NCBI GenBank assembly: GCA_003833135.1
Contig: QZLH01000151.1
Coordinates: forward strand, 49,615 to 110,419
Length of the DNA: 60,805 bases
Source: Oehlia diaphana
Taxonomy: Eukaryota > Glomeromycota > Glomeromycetes > Glomerales > Glomeraceae
Direction of reading: 5' to 3'
The notes beneath the pieces were generated by a model. The model saw only the letters and a list, made by a program, of their open reading frames with translations. It was not told where the DNA came from and did no database searches. Shown piece after piece: positions 1-13,488 of the stretch (positions are counted from its first letter, which is position 1; every line of letters starts with the position of its first letter). A program made the translations under genes and the position numbers.

Positions 1-3000
1 TTTATTTTTTTTTTTTTAAAATTTTTTTTTTTTTTTATTTTAAAATGTATCAAAAGTTCCTTTTTTTGGGGTTTAAAAAAAAAAAAAAAAAAAAAAAAAT
101 TTTTTTTTTTTTTTTTCAATCAAGTAATTAAATATATCAATCTAATTCTAAATTTGATATCATTCATATTTTTTTTATTTTTTTGAAAAAAAAAATAATA
201 ATAATAATAATAATTTTAATAATTTTAATAATTTTTAAATGAAATTAATTTGATTTTATTTAAACGATCAAACATAATTTGGGGAAGATTTACATTTTTT
301 TTTCTGAAAAAGAAACATTAAATGATGATGATAATAAATAAAAATAAATAATGAATTATTAAAGTAATAATTTATTAATTTTATTAATTTCCTACCAAAA
401 AAAAAAGGAATTCTTTTTTTTCTGTTTTTGACGGGATTAAATCGATTTTCATTTGATTATGTATAAAAGTATATTATTAATAAATGATTATATATTAACG
501 TTTATCCTATCAGGGTTTAAGGTCAAAAGACCGACAAATGAGTTATAGTCACGTGTACATGAATTAAAAGTGTGACATGACATTTTTGGGTATTTTGGCT
601 TCTACGAGATTTTCGCTTAATGATAAACGGTTTATTAACTTTTTTTCGAAAAAAAGAAAATTACATTTTCAACGTTTCATTCAAGTTTTATGAAAAACTT
701 GCTTTTATTTGATTGGTTAGAAATAAAGTTTTTATGTTTTACGTATATTCGATATTTCGATTGCATGTATTACATATATAATTGATAAATTTAGATCAAA
801 CATTTTTTAAGATCAAAAGATTTTTAACCGTGTTGTTATAAATGTACTAATAATGTGATAATAATAATAAGTTAAAAAGCGAGCTTCTAACCTGTTTCTC
901 ATCTAGTTCTTAAAAAATCTTTTAATACTGAAACTTAGGAGATTTTAAACTTAAAACTATTTTAAGTTTAACGCTGATATGTGTTATTACTGTTTCAAAT
1001 TTTTCAAATGGTGACATTTTTCTCTAGAATCATGCACTTTTAATATTGATTGAATATAAATGTATTAACAGTTAATGTAACAATTCCAATTATGGTTTCA
1101 GGTTATTCGGAAATAACAAAAATTACTATAATAGGATTTACCATATTTCAACCGAATAATCAGATTATTGTATAAAATGTATAAATATATTAATATATAT
1201 ATAAATATAAATAATATAAATGTATTAAAATATATATATATATAATTATAAATAATATAATTATATTAAATATACATATACACATATATATATAAATTAT
1301 ACTATTCGAATTTTGAATTACGTAAAAATAAATTAATTATTATGTCACGAAATACGAAAATATATGAATATATGTTTGAAAGTAAAAGAATAAAGTCATT
1401 ATATTTCGAGCGGAAAAAAGAAAATTAAGTTATAGTAATGGTTTAAGGATATTTGATATTTTAGTAAATCACTAAAATCAGTTTATCTCTTTAGTCTTTA
1501 CCCGATAAAGATGTTATTTTATTTTCTCATACATTTTGTGTGTGTATATATATATGTATCTATTTCTGTTGTATCATATATGTACAACAAAAATATATAA
1601 TGCGTCATCTTTTAATGGGAATATTACGCATATATTTTCACACTTTCTGATATCTCTTGCATAAGTAATATAAGTTAATGAAATAAATTAATTACATTAC
1701 AGTATTAAAATATTTTTCAAGAGTTTAATTTCATTTTGTTTATTTATTTTAAAAAAGTTATAAAATTTTAATCTTTTGTACTTATGAAAAATTTAAATCT
1801 TTTCGTTTTGCCAAAGATTTCGCGAATTACGGAAATCCCGTCATATATAAATGTGTGATGATCATCATTACTAACCATATTTACTATATTTGTAAATATT
1901 AACCTTTAAACAATAAATTTAATTTGATTATATAGACGAATGAATTCCATTAATCGTTAGTTAATGTCCTTTTTTATTTAAAACATAAAGTCTATGATCA
2001 TTACTAAATGATTCATGTTTCATCCCATGATTCGTTGATAAATTAAAGACTTCTTATTATAGACTAGCTTACCGATAGAAAAAAATCGTATGATGTAAAT
2101 TTCGGGTGTAAAAACAATGGATTGTCAAAAAGTATTTATCTTTTAATTTATTGTGATATTTTTTTAATTTGAAATGGCAAATAAAAGTACTGAAATTTAT
2201 ATTGCACTAGAAAAATAGAAAATTATATACGATATCGATGTTTGTTTTCCAAAATTAGGTAAAAACTTATTTATCGTGTTTCGTCCGGATTGTTTGATGG
2301 CTGAGGAAATGACAATGTTAAGACGAAAAATGATTTCATTTTAATATATATATATTATAATAACAACCAAAGAATATCAAAGTTTACGAACTGAAGTAAT
2401 ACTAAAAATAAGTTTTCTCCCCTGAGCCTGAGCCTGGCGTTATAGAATATAATAAAAACTGTCATTTAGTTTGTATTCAAGTTTTCAGGTGTTGAATTGT
2501 TTCATATTCTTTGTTTACATTGAATCTCGTAAAAAAAAAATCTTATAGTTCTGCTTATATGCATACTTTTGTATTCCAAAACGCTTTATTTAGGTACGAA
2601 ATTCCTTGATTTCATTGGCCAAAATCATGAGTATATTTCAGATACATAATTAGTAAACAAATTATATATATATATAATAAAAAAAAACCCATACTCGATT
2701 ATATAATGAGACCCAATCATTCGACCGAACGAGAAATCGTTTGTAACACAATCTGTAACATTCGCGATAAATTTTATTAATAAGAGCATAATTTGCTCGC
2801 ATCCTTCCTTACAGTGGTTTTTTTTTTTTTTTCTTTTTTGAAATTCTTTTAGGCTTTGATAGCCTTTTCAACTTAAAAAATCTCAAAATTTTGCTTTAAT
2901 TTATATTTATTTTATAATTATCATTCTTAGATTTTCCTTTCCTTTCCTTACCTTTCTTTTTTTTCTTAAAACATTTCTTTTAAAACTTTTTTTTTTTAAT

Positions 3001-3102
3001 AAAAAAAAAAAAAAAAAAAAAATTTAAAAAAAAAAAAGAAAAATTTAGAAAAAAAATTTAAAAATTTTTTTTTTTTCCTTTTCCGCAATACCTATTTTAA
3101 AA
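1..3102. other. AT-rich intergenic, no gene seen
   Basis: I see no open frame with coding character and no RNA gene. The stretch holds long poly-A/T runs (for example 1-120 and 2995-3075) and TA dinucleotide patches near 1180-1290. It ends in the 5' flank of the small membrane-protein gene. Confidence 0.6.
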
Positions 3103-3532
3103 ATGTCACAATTTTTTAAAATGAAGTTATTTTTGATCCTCTTTCTTGCCTTTACTATTGGTAAGTCATATAACTATTATTTATGAATTTAGAAAGATAT
3201 ATAGTGAGTTTACTAACTAATATTCAATTTTTTTTTTTTTTTTTATAGTAGCTGTGCAGGGCTCAGCTCAAAATCAAGAAGACCCAAAGAAAACATCAAC
3301 AGTTTTCATTACATCTACATCAGTAGCTGCTTCACCCACATCAACTCCTGCTGGAAATGATTCACTTCCCGGTACAACACTCGTTGATTCAATTGGACCT
3401 ATTGTTGCCGCATCAATCGTAGTGTTTTTAATTATAGTTATTTTAATTGCTGCTTTCTTTTTTACAAGGAGAAAGAAACAAATCATAAAAAATAATATAA
3501 ATATACGTAATCCAAATGACCCAAATGTTTAA
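3103..3532 (+). CDS. small secreted/type I single-pass membrane protein
   Basis: I do not recognise the family. Two exons, 3103-3160 and 3249-3532, are joined by a GTAAGT...TATAG intron and give about 113 residues. Residues 1-24 form a signal peptide (short basic start, then a Leu/Phe/Ile-rich core ending in AVQG). A Ser/Thr/Pro-rich, probably O-glycosylated segment of about 45 residues follows. Then comes one hydrophobic helix (AASIVVFLIIVILIAAFFF) stopped by a basic TRRKKQ cluster and a short Asn-rich cytosolic tail. The layout suggests a type I plasma-membrane or cell-wall-facing protein with the Ser/Thr stalk outside. I chose ATG 3103 because it alone supplies the signal peptide in frame; a second ATG at 3121 would also work. 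No neighbour hints at a role. Confidence 0.7.
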
Positions 3533-4882
3533 AAGGGTAATCCGGAAAAAAAAAAATGTGAAGTGAGCAATTATTATATTTTTTACATAATATAACCTTA
3601 TTTCATATTTTAAACTCAATTAGAGCTAAGCTAAAAAAAACGTTCTTTTTTTCTTTATCAAAGACACACACACATGGCTTAGAATAGAAAGAATTCAATT
3701 GATTTCTATTTTTTTTTCAATTGGATAAATAATAATCAAAAAATTCAATAATTGAATAATTTAATAATAATAATTTTTTTTTTTTTTTTTTTTGGGGGTA
3801 TTATTTTTTTGGGGGGAATAGGGGGGTTCCTTAAAAAAATAATTTTTTTTTTTTTTTTTTTTTTGCGGGTATAATTTTTTGGGGGGTAATACGGGTGTAC
3901 ATTAAAATAATAATATTTTATTTTAATCGTACTGTAAATTATTAGCATAATTTTGAGGTTTTTTTCAACAAATTTTTGTATAATAAAATTTTTTTTTTCC
4001 GCTAGATTTCTCATAAACAATACATATATTTAAGTGTTTATTCATTTTTTATTTTTTTTTTTTTCATTTTTGGTCAAAAAACTTTTTTTCTTTCTGTACA
4101 TAATGAACTGAACCGTTTTCTTCTAATAACGATGTCGTAATAATAAATTTTCGTGAGGGATTGGTGAAGATCAAAACGTAACTAAGTTTTTTTTTTTTTG
4201 TTTATTTTTGCTTTTGCATATCTACAATAATTTTTCCTTGTTTCGTTACGCCCATTGCCGATCTCCGTAGGTAAGGTGACTATGAAATACCTATAAATGC
4301 ACTCCCTAAGGACCAACCGGATATGCCATGTTGTAAATATAGAAATGTACATTTCTAGAAAAGTGAAGAACTTAACTTATAGGAGATCTCATAGATGTGG
4401 GTGCATTTTAATTGGATTTTCAAGACTTACGTAGTAAACTAGAATATGTTTGAATTAATGAACTGCCTAAAGCGGGATTTCCCTTCGGTTATCATTTTAA
4501 TGGTTAAAAAATGAGATATTTAAACGAATAACGTTTCCGATTAAAAGACAATTTTTTTTTTAAATAATAAAAATAATAATGAAATAATAATAATAATAGT
4601 AATTGAAATTTTATGGCGTGAGAAATGTGACATATAATTGTCATTGGCTTAGTATTCTATAAATGATCAAATCTATATAGTTGGGCGTTATTTCATAATC
4701 AAAACTAAATTTAATTAAAACTTTTAATAATAATTAGAATAATATATGGATCAATGTATATTATCCTTTAAAACTTTTATATATATATACACGATATACG
4801 ATGAATAAATTACTCCCCAAATCCTACATTAAATTTTTACATAATTTTTTTTTTTTTTTAAAAAAAAAAATTATCATAAATC
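3533..4882. other. intergenic, no gene seen
   Basis: AT-rich spacer with homopolymer T runs, including G-flanked ones at 3776-3885. The segment 4240-4500 is less AT-rich but has no open frame and no tRNA A/B boxes that I can find. The last part is the promoter region of the glutamine synthetase gene. Confidence 0.5.
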
Positions 4883-7303
4883 ATGTCTCAAGAAGCTCGA
4901 ATAAATCGTATCATTGATGGTTATAATAGACCAAAACGTGTTGTGGAATTTCCTAAAAAAAATGGAACACCACTTTATACTTCTGAATTCTTTGGTGAAA
5001 ATGTTTTCTCATTAAAAACTATGGCAAAATGTTTACCAAAACCTGTTTATCAACAATTCATTAAACAGATGCGTGGTGGTCAAGTTATGGATAAGAATAC
5101 TACTGATTCAGTTGCTCATGCTGCAAGAATTTGGGCAATGGATAGAGGTGCAACTCATTTTACTCATTGGTTTCAACCTCAAACAGGAAGTACAGCAGAA
5201 AAACAGGATTCTTTCTTAAATATAAATAATAATTTTGATTCAAATGGTGAAATTTATCAATTGGATACTTTCTCAGGATCTCAACTTCTTCAATCTGAAC
5301 CAGATGCATCATCTTTCCCATCTGGTGGTATGCGTTCCACTTTTGAAGCACGTGGTTATACAGTTTGGGATACCACGAGTCCCATGTTTATTCAACCTGG
5401 TCCTCATGGTACATCCATTCTTTATATCCCTTCTATATTTATTTCATATAATGGTGAAGTATTAGATGAGAAAACTGTTTTATTGAGATCTTCTGAAGCT
5501 CTATCAAAAGCTGCTGTTGAATTATTGAAATTGATCAACCCTAATCCAACTGGTATGTTTTAGTCCAAAAAATTTACAAAAAAACGTTGATCAATAAAAT
5601 TAACGATTAATATATTTTTTTTTTATTAGATGAGAACCCCCCTGTTACACACGTTTATACTACACTAGGTGTCGAACAGGAATTTTTTCTTATAGATCGT
5701 GGACTTTATTCTTTACGTTCAGATTTAAAAATTACTGGTAGAACTCTTGTTGGTAGACTTCCTCCAAAACATCAACAAATGGAAGATCATTATTTTGGAA
5801 GAATGCCTACACGAGTTTTATCAGCTATAAGTGAAGCCGAACTTGAATTAATCAAATTGGGAGTCCCTGTTAAAACGAGACATAATGAAGTTGCACCATC
5901 TCAATTTGAAATGGCCCCAATTTTTGAAGAAGTATATATTTTTTTTTAATTTTTTAATTTTATTTATAATTAATTATATTAAAAAAAATTTTTAAAAAAT
6001 CCTTTAGGCAACGATCGCTGTTGATCATAACCTTTTAACTATGGATGTGCTTCATAAAGTTGCTCATAATCATAAACTTAAAGTACTTTATCATGAAAAA
6101 CCATTTAAAGGTATTAATGGTTCAGGAAAACATTGTAATTGGTCACTTTCTACGAATCATGGTGAAAACCTTTTGGATCCTACTTCAACACCTGAAACAA
6201 ATTATCGTTTTCTTTTATTCTTGGTCGCTATTCTTAATGCTGTTCATATTCATGCCGGTCTTTTAAGAGCTGGTATCGCATCAGCTTCTAATGATCATCG
6301 TTTGGGTGCTAATGAAGCACCACCTGGTATCGTTTCTGTTTTCTTGGGTGAACATTTAACAGAAATTCTTAATGCAATTGAAGAAACTCGTGCAATTAAA
6401 AGTTCGGAACCTCATTTTGAAAGTATTAAAGTTGGTGGTACTGTATTAGATATGAAAATTTCAACACTTCCAGAAATTTTACGTGATTTAACTGATAGAA
6501 ATCGTACTTCACCTTTTGCTTTTACTGGTAACAAATTTGAATTTCGTGCTGTTGGATCCAAACAATCAACTTCATTCCCAGTTACATTATTAAATTCTGC
6601 TGTCGCTTCTTCAATTCAAGAAGTGACGGAAGCTCTTTTAAAACAAAAGGGTGATAAACCTACTCTTACTGATGAAGATAAAATATTTGTAATAAGAAAA
6701 TATATTATCAAAACTAAAAATATTCGTTTTGAAGGTGATAATTATTCAGAAGCTTGGGTTAAAGAAGCTGAAACTCGTGGTTTACCTAATATTAAGAAAT
6801 CTCCTGAAGCTTTTACAAAATTATTAGATCCTGTTAATTCTGATATGCTTATAAAGAATGGAATATTTACTAAACCAGAACTTCATTCTCGTCATCATAT
6901 TTTACTTGAAAAATATACAAAAGATATACTTATTGAAGCAAGAACTCTTGAATCTATTGTTAAAACTCAAATACTACCAATTGCTTATGAATTTCGTAAA
7001 TCATTAGCTGAAGGAATTAAATCAATAGAAAGTGTTTGTAGTAAAGAACATTCAGTTCCTGAAAGAAATATAATTGAAATTACAACACCAATTGTAATTG
7101 ATTTACAAAAATATATGGATTCAATTACAACTATGATTAAAGAAGTTGGTAAAATTGATGACCCATATAAACAAGCTGAATATACCGAAAAGAATTTATT
7201 ACCTATTATGGAAGAAATTAGAATAAAAGTTGATAATTTGGAAGAATTGATTTCTGATAAACTTTGGCCATTACCAAAATATAATGAATTATTATTTTAT
7301 TAA
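4883..7303 (+). CDS. glutamine synthetase type III (GSIII)
   Basis: Makes glutamine from glutamate, ammonia and ATP. Three exons (4883-5552, 5630-5931, 6008-7303), each junction GT-AG and in frame, give 755 residues, close to the 700-730 usual for GSIII and about twice a normal fungal GSII. The N-terminal GSIII-specific domain covers roughly residues 1-220. The catalytic core follows: the metal/glutamate-binding stretch [10 protein letters not shown] at about 237-246, the signature [14 protein letters not shown] at 353-366, and NEAPPG further on. The C-terminal third is helical and GSIII-specific. Start chosen because [11 protein letters not shown] matches the beginning of the GSIII N-domain and is the first ATG after stops. 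The eukaryotic range of GSIII is patchy (known from algae, amoebae and some early-diverging fungi), so it is worth noting here. Likely role is ammonium assimilation in the cytosol; location is inferred from the absence of a signal. Confidence 0.95.
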
Positions 7304-10300
7304 TTTTAATAATAATATAGTTTATGGTTAATTCTAGTTTATGGTTAATTCTTTATGAATGTTTTTTTTTTATTCATATTATCATATATTTATCGATTTT
7401 TTAATATGTTTTTTTTATTACTGTATTATTATTAAAAAAAAAATATATATTATATTTTTTTATTCTTTAAAAAAAATTTTTTTTGTCGATTTTTAATATA
7501 AAATAAAATAAAAATTTTTAGTTATATATATATATTGATATTATTATTTATAATTTGTGTCTCACAGTACGGATCACATTTGAACCGATTATTCTATAAA
7601 GATATTCTAATAAAGGTTTTTTTTTAGAACGTTATCTTGATTCTATGTTATTTACATATACTGTATATACCTGCTTAATTACAGATTAATCTCGAAAAAA
7701 GTAATTGGCTTAAGTTACTGCTTTGGCTAGTAACAAAAAGTTGGTTTAAATCAGCTAACTGCTTTTGCCTGGTCGATAAATTAACTTTATTACACTCCGA
7801 AACTATTTTTTTTATCTAATAAATTGAGTATTAGAAATTTTTTTTTTTGAAAAAGAACCTGCCTAGCATTGATGAAGTTCACATTGATAATCATTATTGA
7901 TATAGAGATTGATGCCCAAGTTTCCTTAGTTTAAAAAATACTATTCAAAATATGGAATTGTAATAATGCTGTAATAAAATTATTCAATATAAGTGAACAT
8001 GTTTATATAAGTGAACATGTTTTTTTTGAGCTATTTTTTTATTTTCATACATTGTTTAAAGCATATAAAATTTGATCCTGATTAAAATCAAAATTGATGA
8101 TGTTTTCTTCCAAATTCCTTTTGATTTTTTTTTATCCATAAATATAAGAGATTTGGAGAAGTCACCTTTAATGAAAACATCAAAATATTGTAATTTAGGA
8201 ATTGGTTAGGAATTGGTATATCAATTTGTTTATTATGAAAATGTCTTACCATTGATAATATTTAAAGTACTTGAAATGTCTGATTTATTAAAACTAGCCA
8301 TTCTTCCTTTAAAGATCATTAAGAAAAAATATTTTAAAAATACAATTCATGTTAAATTGTTGATAATGCAATCTTGAAAAAGAGATTGATAAAGTCAGAT
8401 TTTTAATAAAATAATATCCTTTTTAAAAAGGATTTTACAATTAATAAATAATAATAAAGGGATATTAATATTAGAAAAACTGTAAAAGTAACATAAAAAA
8501 TTTTAAATTAGATTTATATTATACCAAACAATTTATATTTAATTAAGTATTTACAGTTTAACACATCCATTTATACCTTCAGTCAAATGGAATGATGGGT
8601 AATTTGTTAGCTTTTTATAGTTTAGTTAGTATTACTTATACTAGTATATTTGTAACCTTCTTTTCTTTATTAATAAATACATAGTGATTAATAAAAAAAA
8701 AATTCTTGTACTATTTGTTTATTCAAATAAATCTTATATTTTATTAGTGAATTATTTATTTATATAAGTTATTTTACTTATTAAAAGTATATCAAAAATT
8801 AGTTAATTTTATTCAATTAGTAGTTTTAACTTCTATTTTATCTAATCAAATTCTAATTGGTTAAAAAAAATATATATTAGAATTAATTTTTACATTTACC
8901 TTCAATGAATTTTATTGAGATATAATTTACATTATATTTTATTCATAAATTTAATAAATTTTATGGTAAAATTCATTTGTTAATAAAATATTCATTAAAA
9001 AAAAAGAAAATTCTACATAATTTTATTCATTTATATTATAATTTATTGTATTTTTAATTATATAATATTAAGTTAAAAATTGAAAATTTTTTTTTTTTCT
9101 AAAAATAAAAAGATTAAATTTTAATAAAACATAAATATAATAAAAATTATTTCTAATAATTTCACCTTTAGTAAATATTATATATTTATTATAATTATAA
9201 TTATAATTTAATTACTTTAAACTATTTGAAATAAAATTTACAAATATTAATACATATTAGTGGGTTTGGTTCATCACAATTATAGACGATTTTTACTTAA
9301 TAAAATATTTTTCGTGTAATATCAAATTGATCAGTATAGTGAGCCTATACAGGATTTATATCAGATGAATTTGTAGATTAATTAAAATTTTTTTTTTGAT
9401 TTTATTTCACGTTAAAACAAAAAAACTTAGTATAAAAATATCCATCTAATATAGTTAACAACCCATCTAACTTATGGTAAATCATTTTTAAATTATATGA
9501 ATAGTTATAATAAATAGTTTTTTTTATTTTTCAGCTATTTTTTCTGTTTCTATTTTTTTCTTTTCTGGCATTTTTTTTAAAAAAAAAATTTGTTTTAACT
9601 TCTTTTTTTTCTTTTGTAGTTTTTTATTTACAAAAATATTTTTAGAGATATATATTGAAGAAAGCTAAAACTTGCTTCTTTAACATTTTTTATCTTTATT
9701 CTGTCATAGTATTTTGAAAGATTTTTAATTAAGGTAGCTTAGCAATAACACGTGATATTGCTGATAAATCAAACCTGCCCATATGAAATTACTTAAAATT
9801 TTATAATAATACTAATATTACAGATTTTATGAAAATTTTAGTATAAACCTATTATTATAGAATTTAGCAAATAAGTTTACTTTATTCTCATTTTTATTTT
9901 TAATTATCCTAAAAGTGTAATTAATGGTCAGCAATACTTTTAAACATTATAACAAGATAAATCACTTACTAATCTTTTCTATTTTATTAAAAAATATATG
10001 GCAACATCTGGTATATTTGATTTAAATAATTTCACATTCTCTTTAAAGTTTAAACTTTTTATGAATTGCATTTTAAAAATATTCACCTTACTAATAAGTT
10101 TAGTGTTAATAATTCAATAATAAAAGCCATATAATTAAGATGCAAATAATAAAACAAATAATATAATAATAAATTTTTTATATATAATATACAATTGAAT
10201 TATAAAATTATTTTTTACTGTATATCTAATAATTTAATTTAATGATATTTTTTAATTTATAGCTTTTATTAAAAAAAATTTATTAAAATTAAATTATTAA

Positions 10301-10969
10301 ATATTAAAATAATTGTAAAAAACTTTTATTAATAAATTATTATAGAGATAATTTATATATTGTACATGCGATATCATCACATCCTAATATATCATGTGAT
10401 TTTTATTTTTCAAATGATGTATATAATTGATGTAAATCTATGATTTAAAAATGATGTAACACTATATGATTAATAAGCCTATTTTTGGTAATGATTATTT
10501 GTTCTATCCTTTTTTTCACATAAAGCTACAAAAATAAAAAATAGACAGTTCTTGTTACTGTTCAACTTTTTATCATACAGATGATAATTTTACTTTGAAT
10601 GAAATGAAAATGAAAAAACTAATGAAAGTTAATATAATACAGTATATGTTTTATATTTGTATAGCTATAAATATATAAATTAATATAATTTTATATAGAT
10701 TTAGAAGACTTTGATATAACTGTCCTTCCTATGGAACCTATTTTGGGTTCAGAATTAGAAAACTTTAATGTATTTGAATATCCTTTAATTATTTTTTTAG
10801 TAATATTAATAGTATCATCAAAAAATATTTTTCACCATAAATTGTCCAAGAAAATTATAAACAAATGTGTGAATTAATGCTTTATAAATATAAATAAACT
10901 ACTCCTTAAATAAGGTTTTTGAATTTATTAATGATCAATTGGTAAAAAATGATTAGTATAGTGAAATTA

Positions 10970-11275
10970 GAATAAGAAATTAGTTTAGAAATAGAAGTTA
11001 GGTTAGGATTAAGATTAGGGTTAAGATTAGTGTTAGTGTTAGTGTTAGCATTAGCATTAGGATTAGAGATTAGTATTAGGATTAGGAATTAGAATTAGAA
11101 TTAAAATTAGAATTAGAGATTAGAATATGAGATTAGAGTTAGGGATTAGATTTAGGTATTAGGATTAGAGATTAGAGATTAGGAATTAGAGATTAGAAAT
11201 TAGGGATTAGGGATTAGGAATTAGGAATTAGGAATTAGAGTTAGTAATTATAGTTAGTAATTATGGTTAGGATAA
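10970..11275 (+). repeat. degenerate TTAG-type (telomere-like) array
   Basis: About 300 bp made of GATTAG, AATTAG, GTTAG and occasional TTAGGG units in irregular order, for example GGTTAGGATTAAGATTAGGG near the start and repeated GGGATTAG/GGAATTAG near 11200. Only a few units equal the TTAGGG telomere repeat, so this is a decayed microsatellite or interstitial telomere-like tract rather than a chromosome end. Confidence 0.75.
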
Positions 11276-12189
11276 AAGTGTTTTAATTAAATTTTTTTTT
11301 TAATTATTTTAGGATTAAGGCAAATTTAATAAATATAATGTTAATTTTAATGATATTCAAATGGTAAGATATATTTGATATGTTTTATATTTGTGTTTAA
11401 AACTTTATTGATTAGTTGTACTATATTTTATCAAAAAAGTATATGTTGAAGAATAACTAATATTTTATATCATAGAGACATAAACACAGTTAAATTAAAT
11501 ATAAATACATTAAAAAAATAGAAGAGATAATCTGCAATTACTTTCTAACTTTAAATAAAAATATTTTAACTGGTAATAAATTTGAAATATATATAAAAAA
11601 TATTACTTATTATTTTAATATTATTATTGCTAAAAAAATTTTGGAAAGGTTATTTAAATAAATAAAGTATAAGTCTCTTTTAATTATTGATAAATATAAT
11701 GCATTATTTGAAGAAAATTTTTTAATGTTTAAAAGATTTCATTTTTTAAGTTCATTAATAAACTTTACTTTTTGAACTGAATATTATAAAAATATATATG
11801 TAATTTTATAAAAACTGCATACATTAAGTATAAAATGATATATATGAAAAATAGTTAAAATAGATGATATATAATTTATATAAACTTATTAAAAGATAAT
11901 ATATTTGATATTTTGTTAAAGATATATTTTCTTTTAAAAAAACCAGGTATTGAAAATATATATTATTTGATTTACTAAAGAAATAAAATATTAACTTAAT
12001 ATTAAAAAACTGTTTAATTTTTAATTTAAAAAAGTCTTATAAATAGGTTTGTATTCAGATTTAATATAACAACTTTTCTAGGTAATGGATTTTAATAATG
12101 GAAAAATAAATCCTATTAAAATCAAATTTAAAGATTATGCAATAAAGCAATTCAATTATTTTTAAAACTGGTTGTAATAAAGTTTTAAA

Positions 12190-12720
12190 TAGTATTTGCA
12201 AATAATTTAATCAAATTAAATTGATTCAAGTTTGATTCAGATTTAATTTGATTTAATAATTTTTAATTTATGAATTAAATTCAAATTTTAAATTTTGAAT
12301 TTGAATTAAATTTAAAGTAATTTAATTCAATCAAATCAAATCTTAATTAAATTTAATTGAATTTGAATTGAATCTAATCTTAATTAAATTTAATTGAATT
12401 TGAATTGAATCAAATTAAATCAAATTTAATTGTATTTAAATTGAAACAAATTAAATTAAATTTGAATCAAATTAAATTACCAAACCAAATTAAATCAAAT
12501 TTGAATTAACTTTAAATTATTTAAATCAAATTTGAATTATTTAAATCATATTAGTTCAAATTAAATCAAATCAAATTAAATCAGATCAAATCATTTAATT
12601 AAATCAATCAAATTTAAATTATTTAAATCAAATTCAAATCAAATTTAAATTGGATTAAGTTAAATTAAATCATGAATTAAATTTAAATAATTTGATCAAA
12701 TTCAGATTTGCATTTTTAGA
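12190..12720. repeat. degenerate A/T + TCAAAT array
   Basis: About 530 bp built from AATTAAATC, CAAATTTGAATT and TTAATTGAATTTGAATTGAA units. Almost the only non-A/T bases are the G or C of TTGAA/TTCAA. A roughly 40-bp block occurs twice in tandem near 12335-12415. Consistent with a diverged minisatellite. Confidence 0.7.
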
Positions 12721-13488
12721 TTTAATTTAATTTGTAATTAATAATATATTTAGTTTATTAATTACATACAAATATTAATAAATGTTACTTAGATTTATGT
12801 TTTTTAATATATAAATATTATTGATATCAGGAAAATTCTTGCCAATTTTTTTTAGCAATTTGTTTTTATTAATACTACAAATCAGAAGATTATTATGAGA
12901 TATTATTTGTTTAGGTAAGGAATTTGAAAATATTTTGACAGATTTAAAAACATTTATAAAGAACATAAAGTTAGAGAATGTTCATCAAGAAAGTTACAAA
13001 ACAACTTGTTGGTTTAAAAAATTTTTTTTATAATTTTATAAAGTATTTTTTTTAAGTTTAAAAAGGTTAAACAACACCAAGTTTCTAACAAGTTTTTTTA
13101 ACTCCGGCCGAAATTATTTGGCCAGGATTAAGTGGTGATGTTTACCAGTGATGACAATCACCACTGTGAGCATTATTTTAATAGTAAGATACATTATTTA
13201 ATATATTATATACAAAAGATAATTATCATATTTTTCGTACCACTTGACTTTAAGCATTAGTGCATCACTGTAATAATCATTTTATATTTAAGTACCATTT
13301 AATGTAGTTTTTTTGTAAATAATTTATACTAATGATTTTAATTTAGAGATTTTTTTTTAGATAATTTGACAGAATTTACAAGAATTTTTCTATTTTTAAC
13401 AATCTCTCAGCTCTATTTTACATGATAAAGAACCTAACCAAAGAATATTTCACGTTAACAAATAGAACTTTAACAAATATTTGTAATG

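Larger units (their letters stand above)
7304..13488. other. 6-kb AT desert, no gene seen
   Basis: Extremely AT-rich, with no convincing coding frame on either strand. It contains a duplicated 18-bp motif around 7989-8023 (ATAAGTGAACATGTTT twice), the degenerate TTAG array at 10970-11275 and the A/T/TCAAAT array at 12190-12720, both listed separately. No tRNA-like segment was recognised. Confidence 0.6.

Noticed and set aside
3745..4020. Minus-strand open frame of 91 codons
   Set aside because: Made of Lys/Ile runs from poly-A/T tracts; no domain and no flanking exons.
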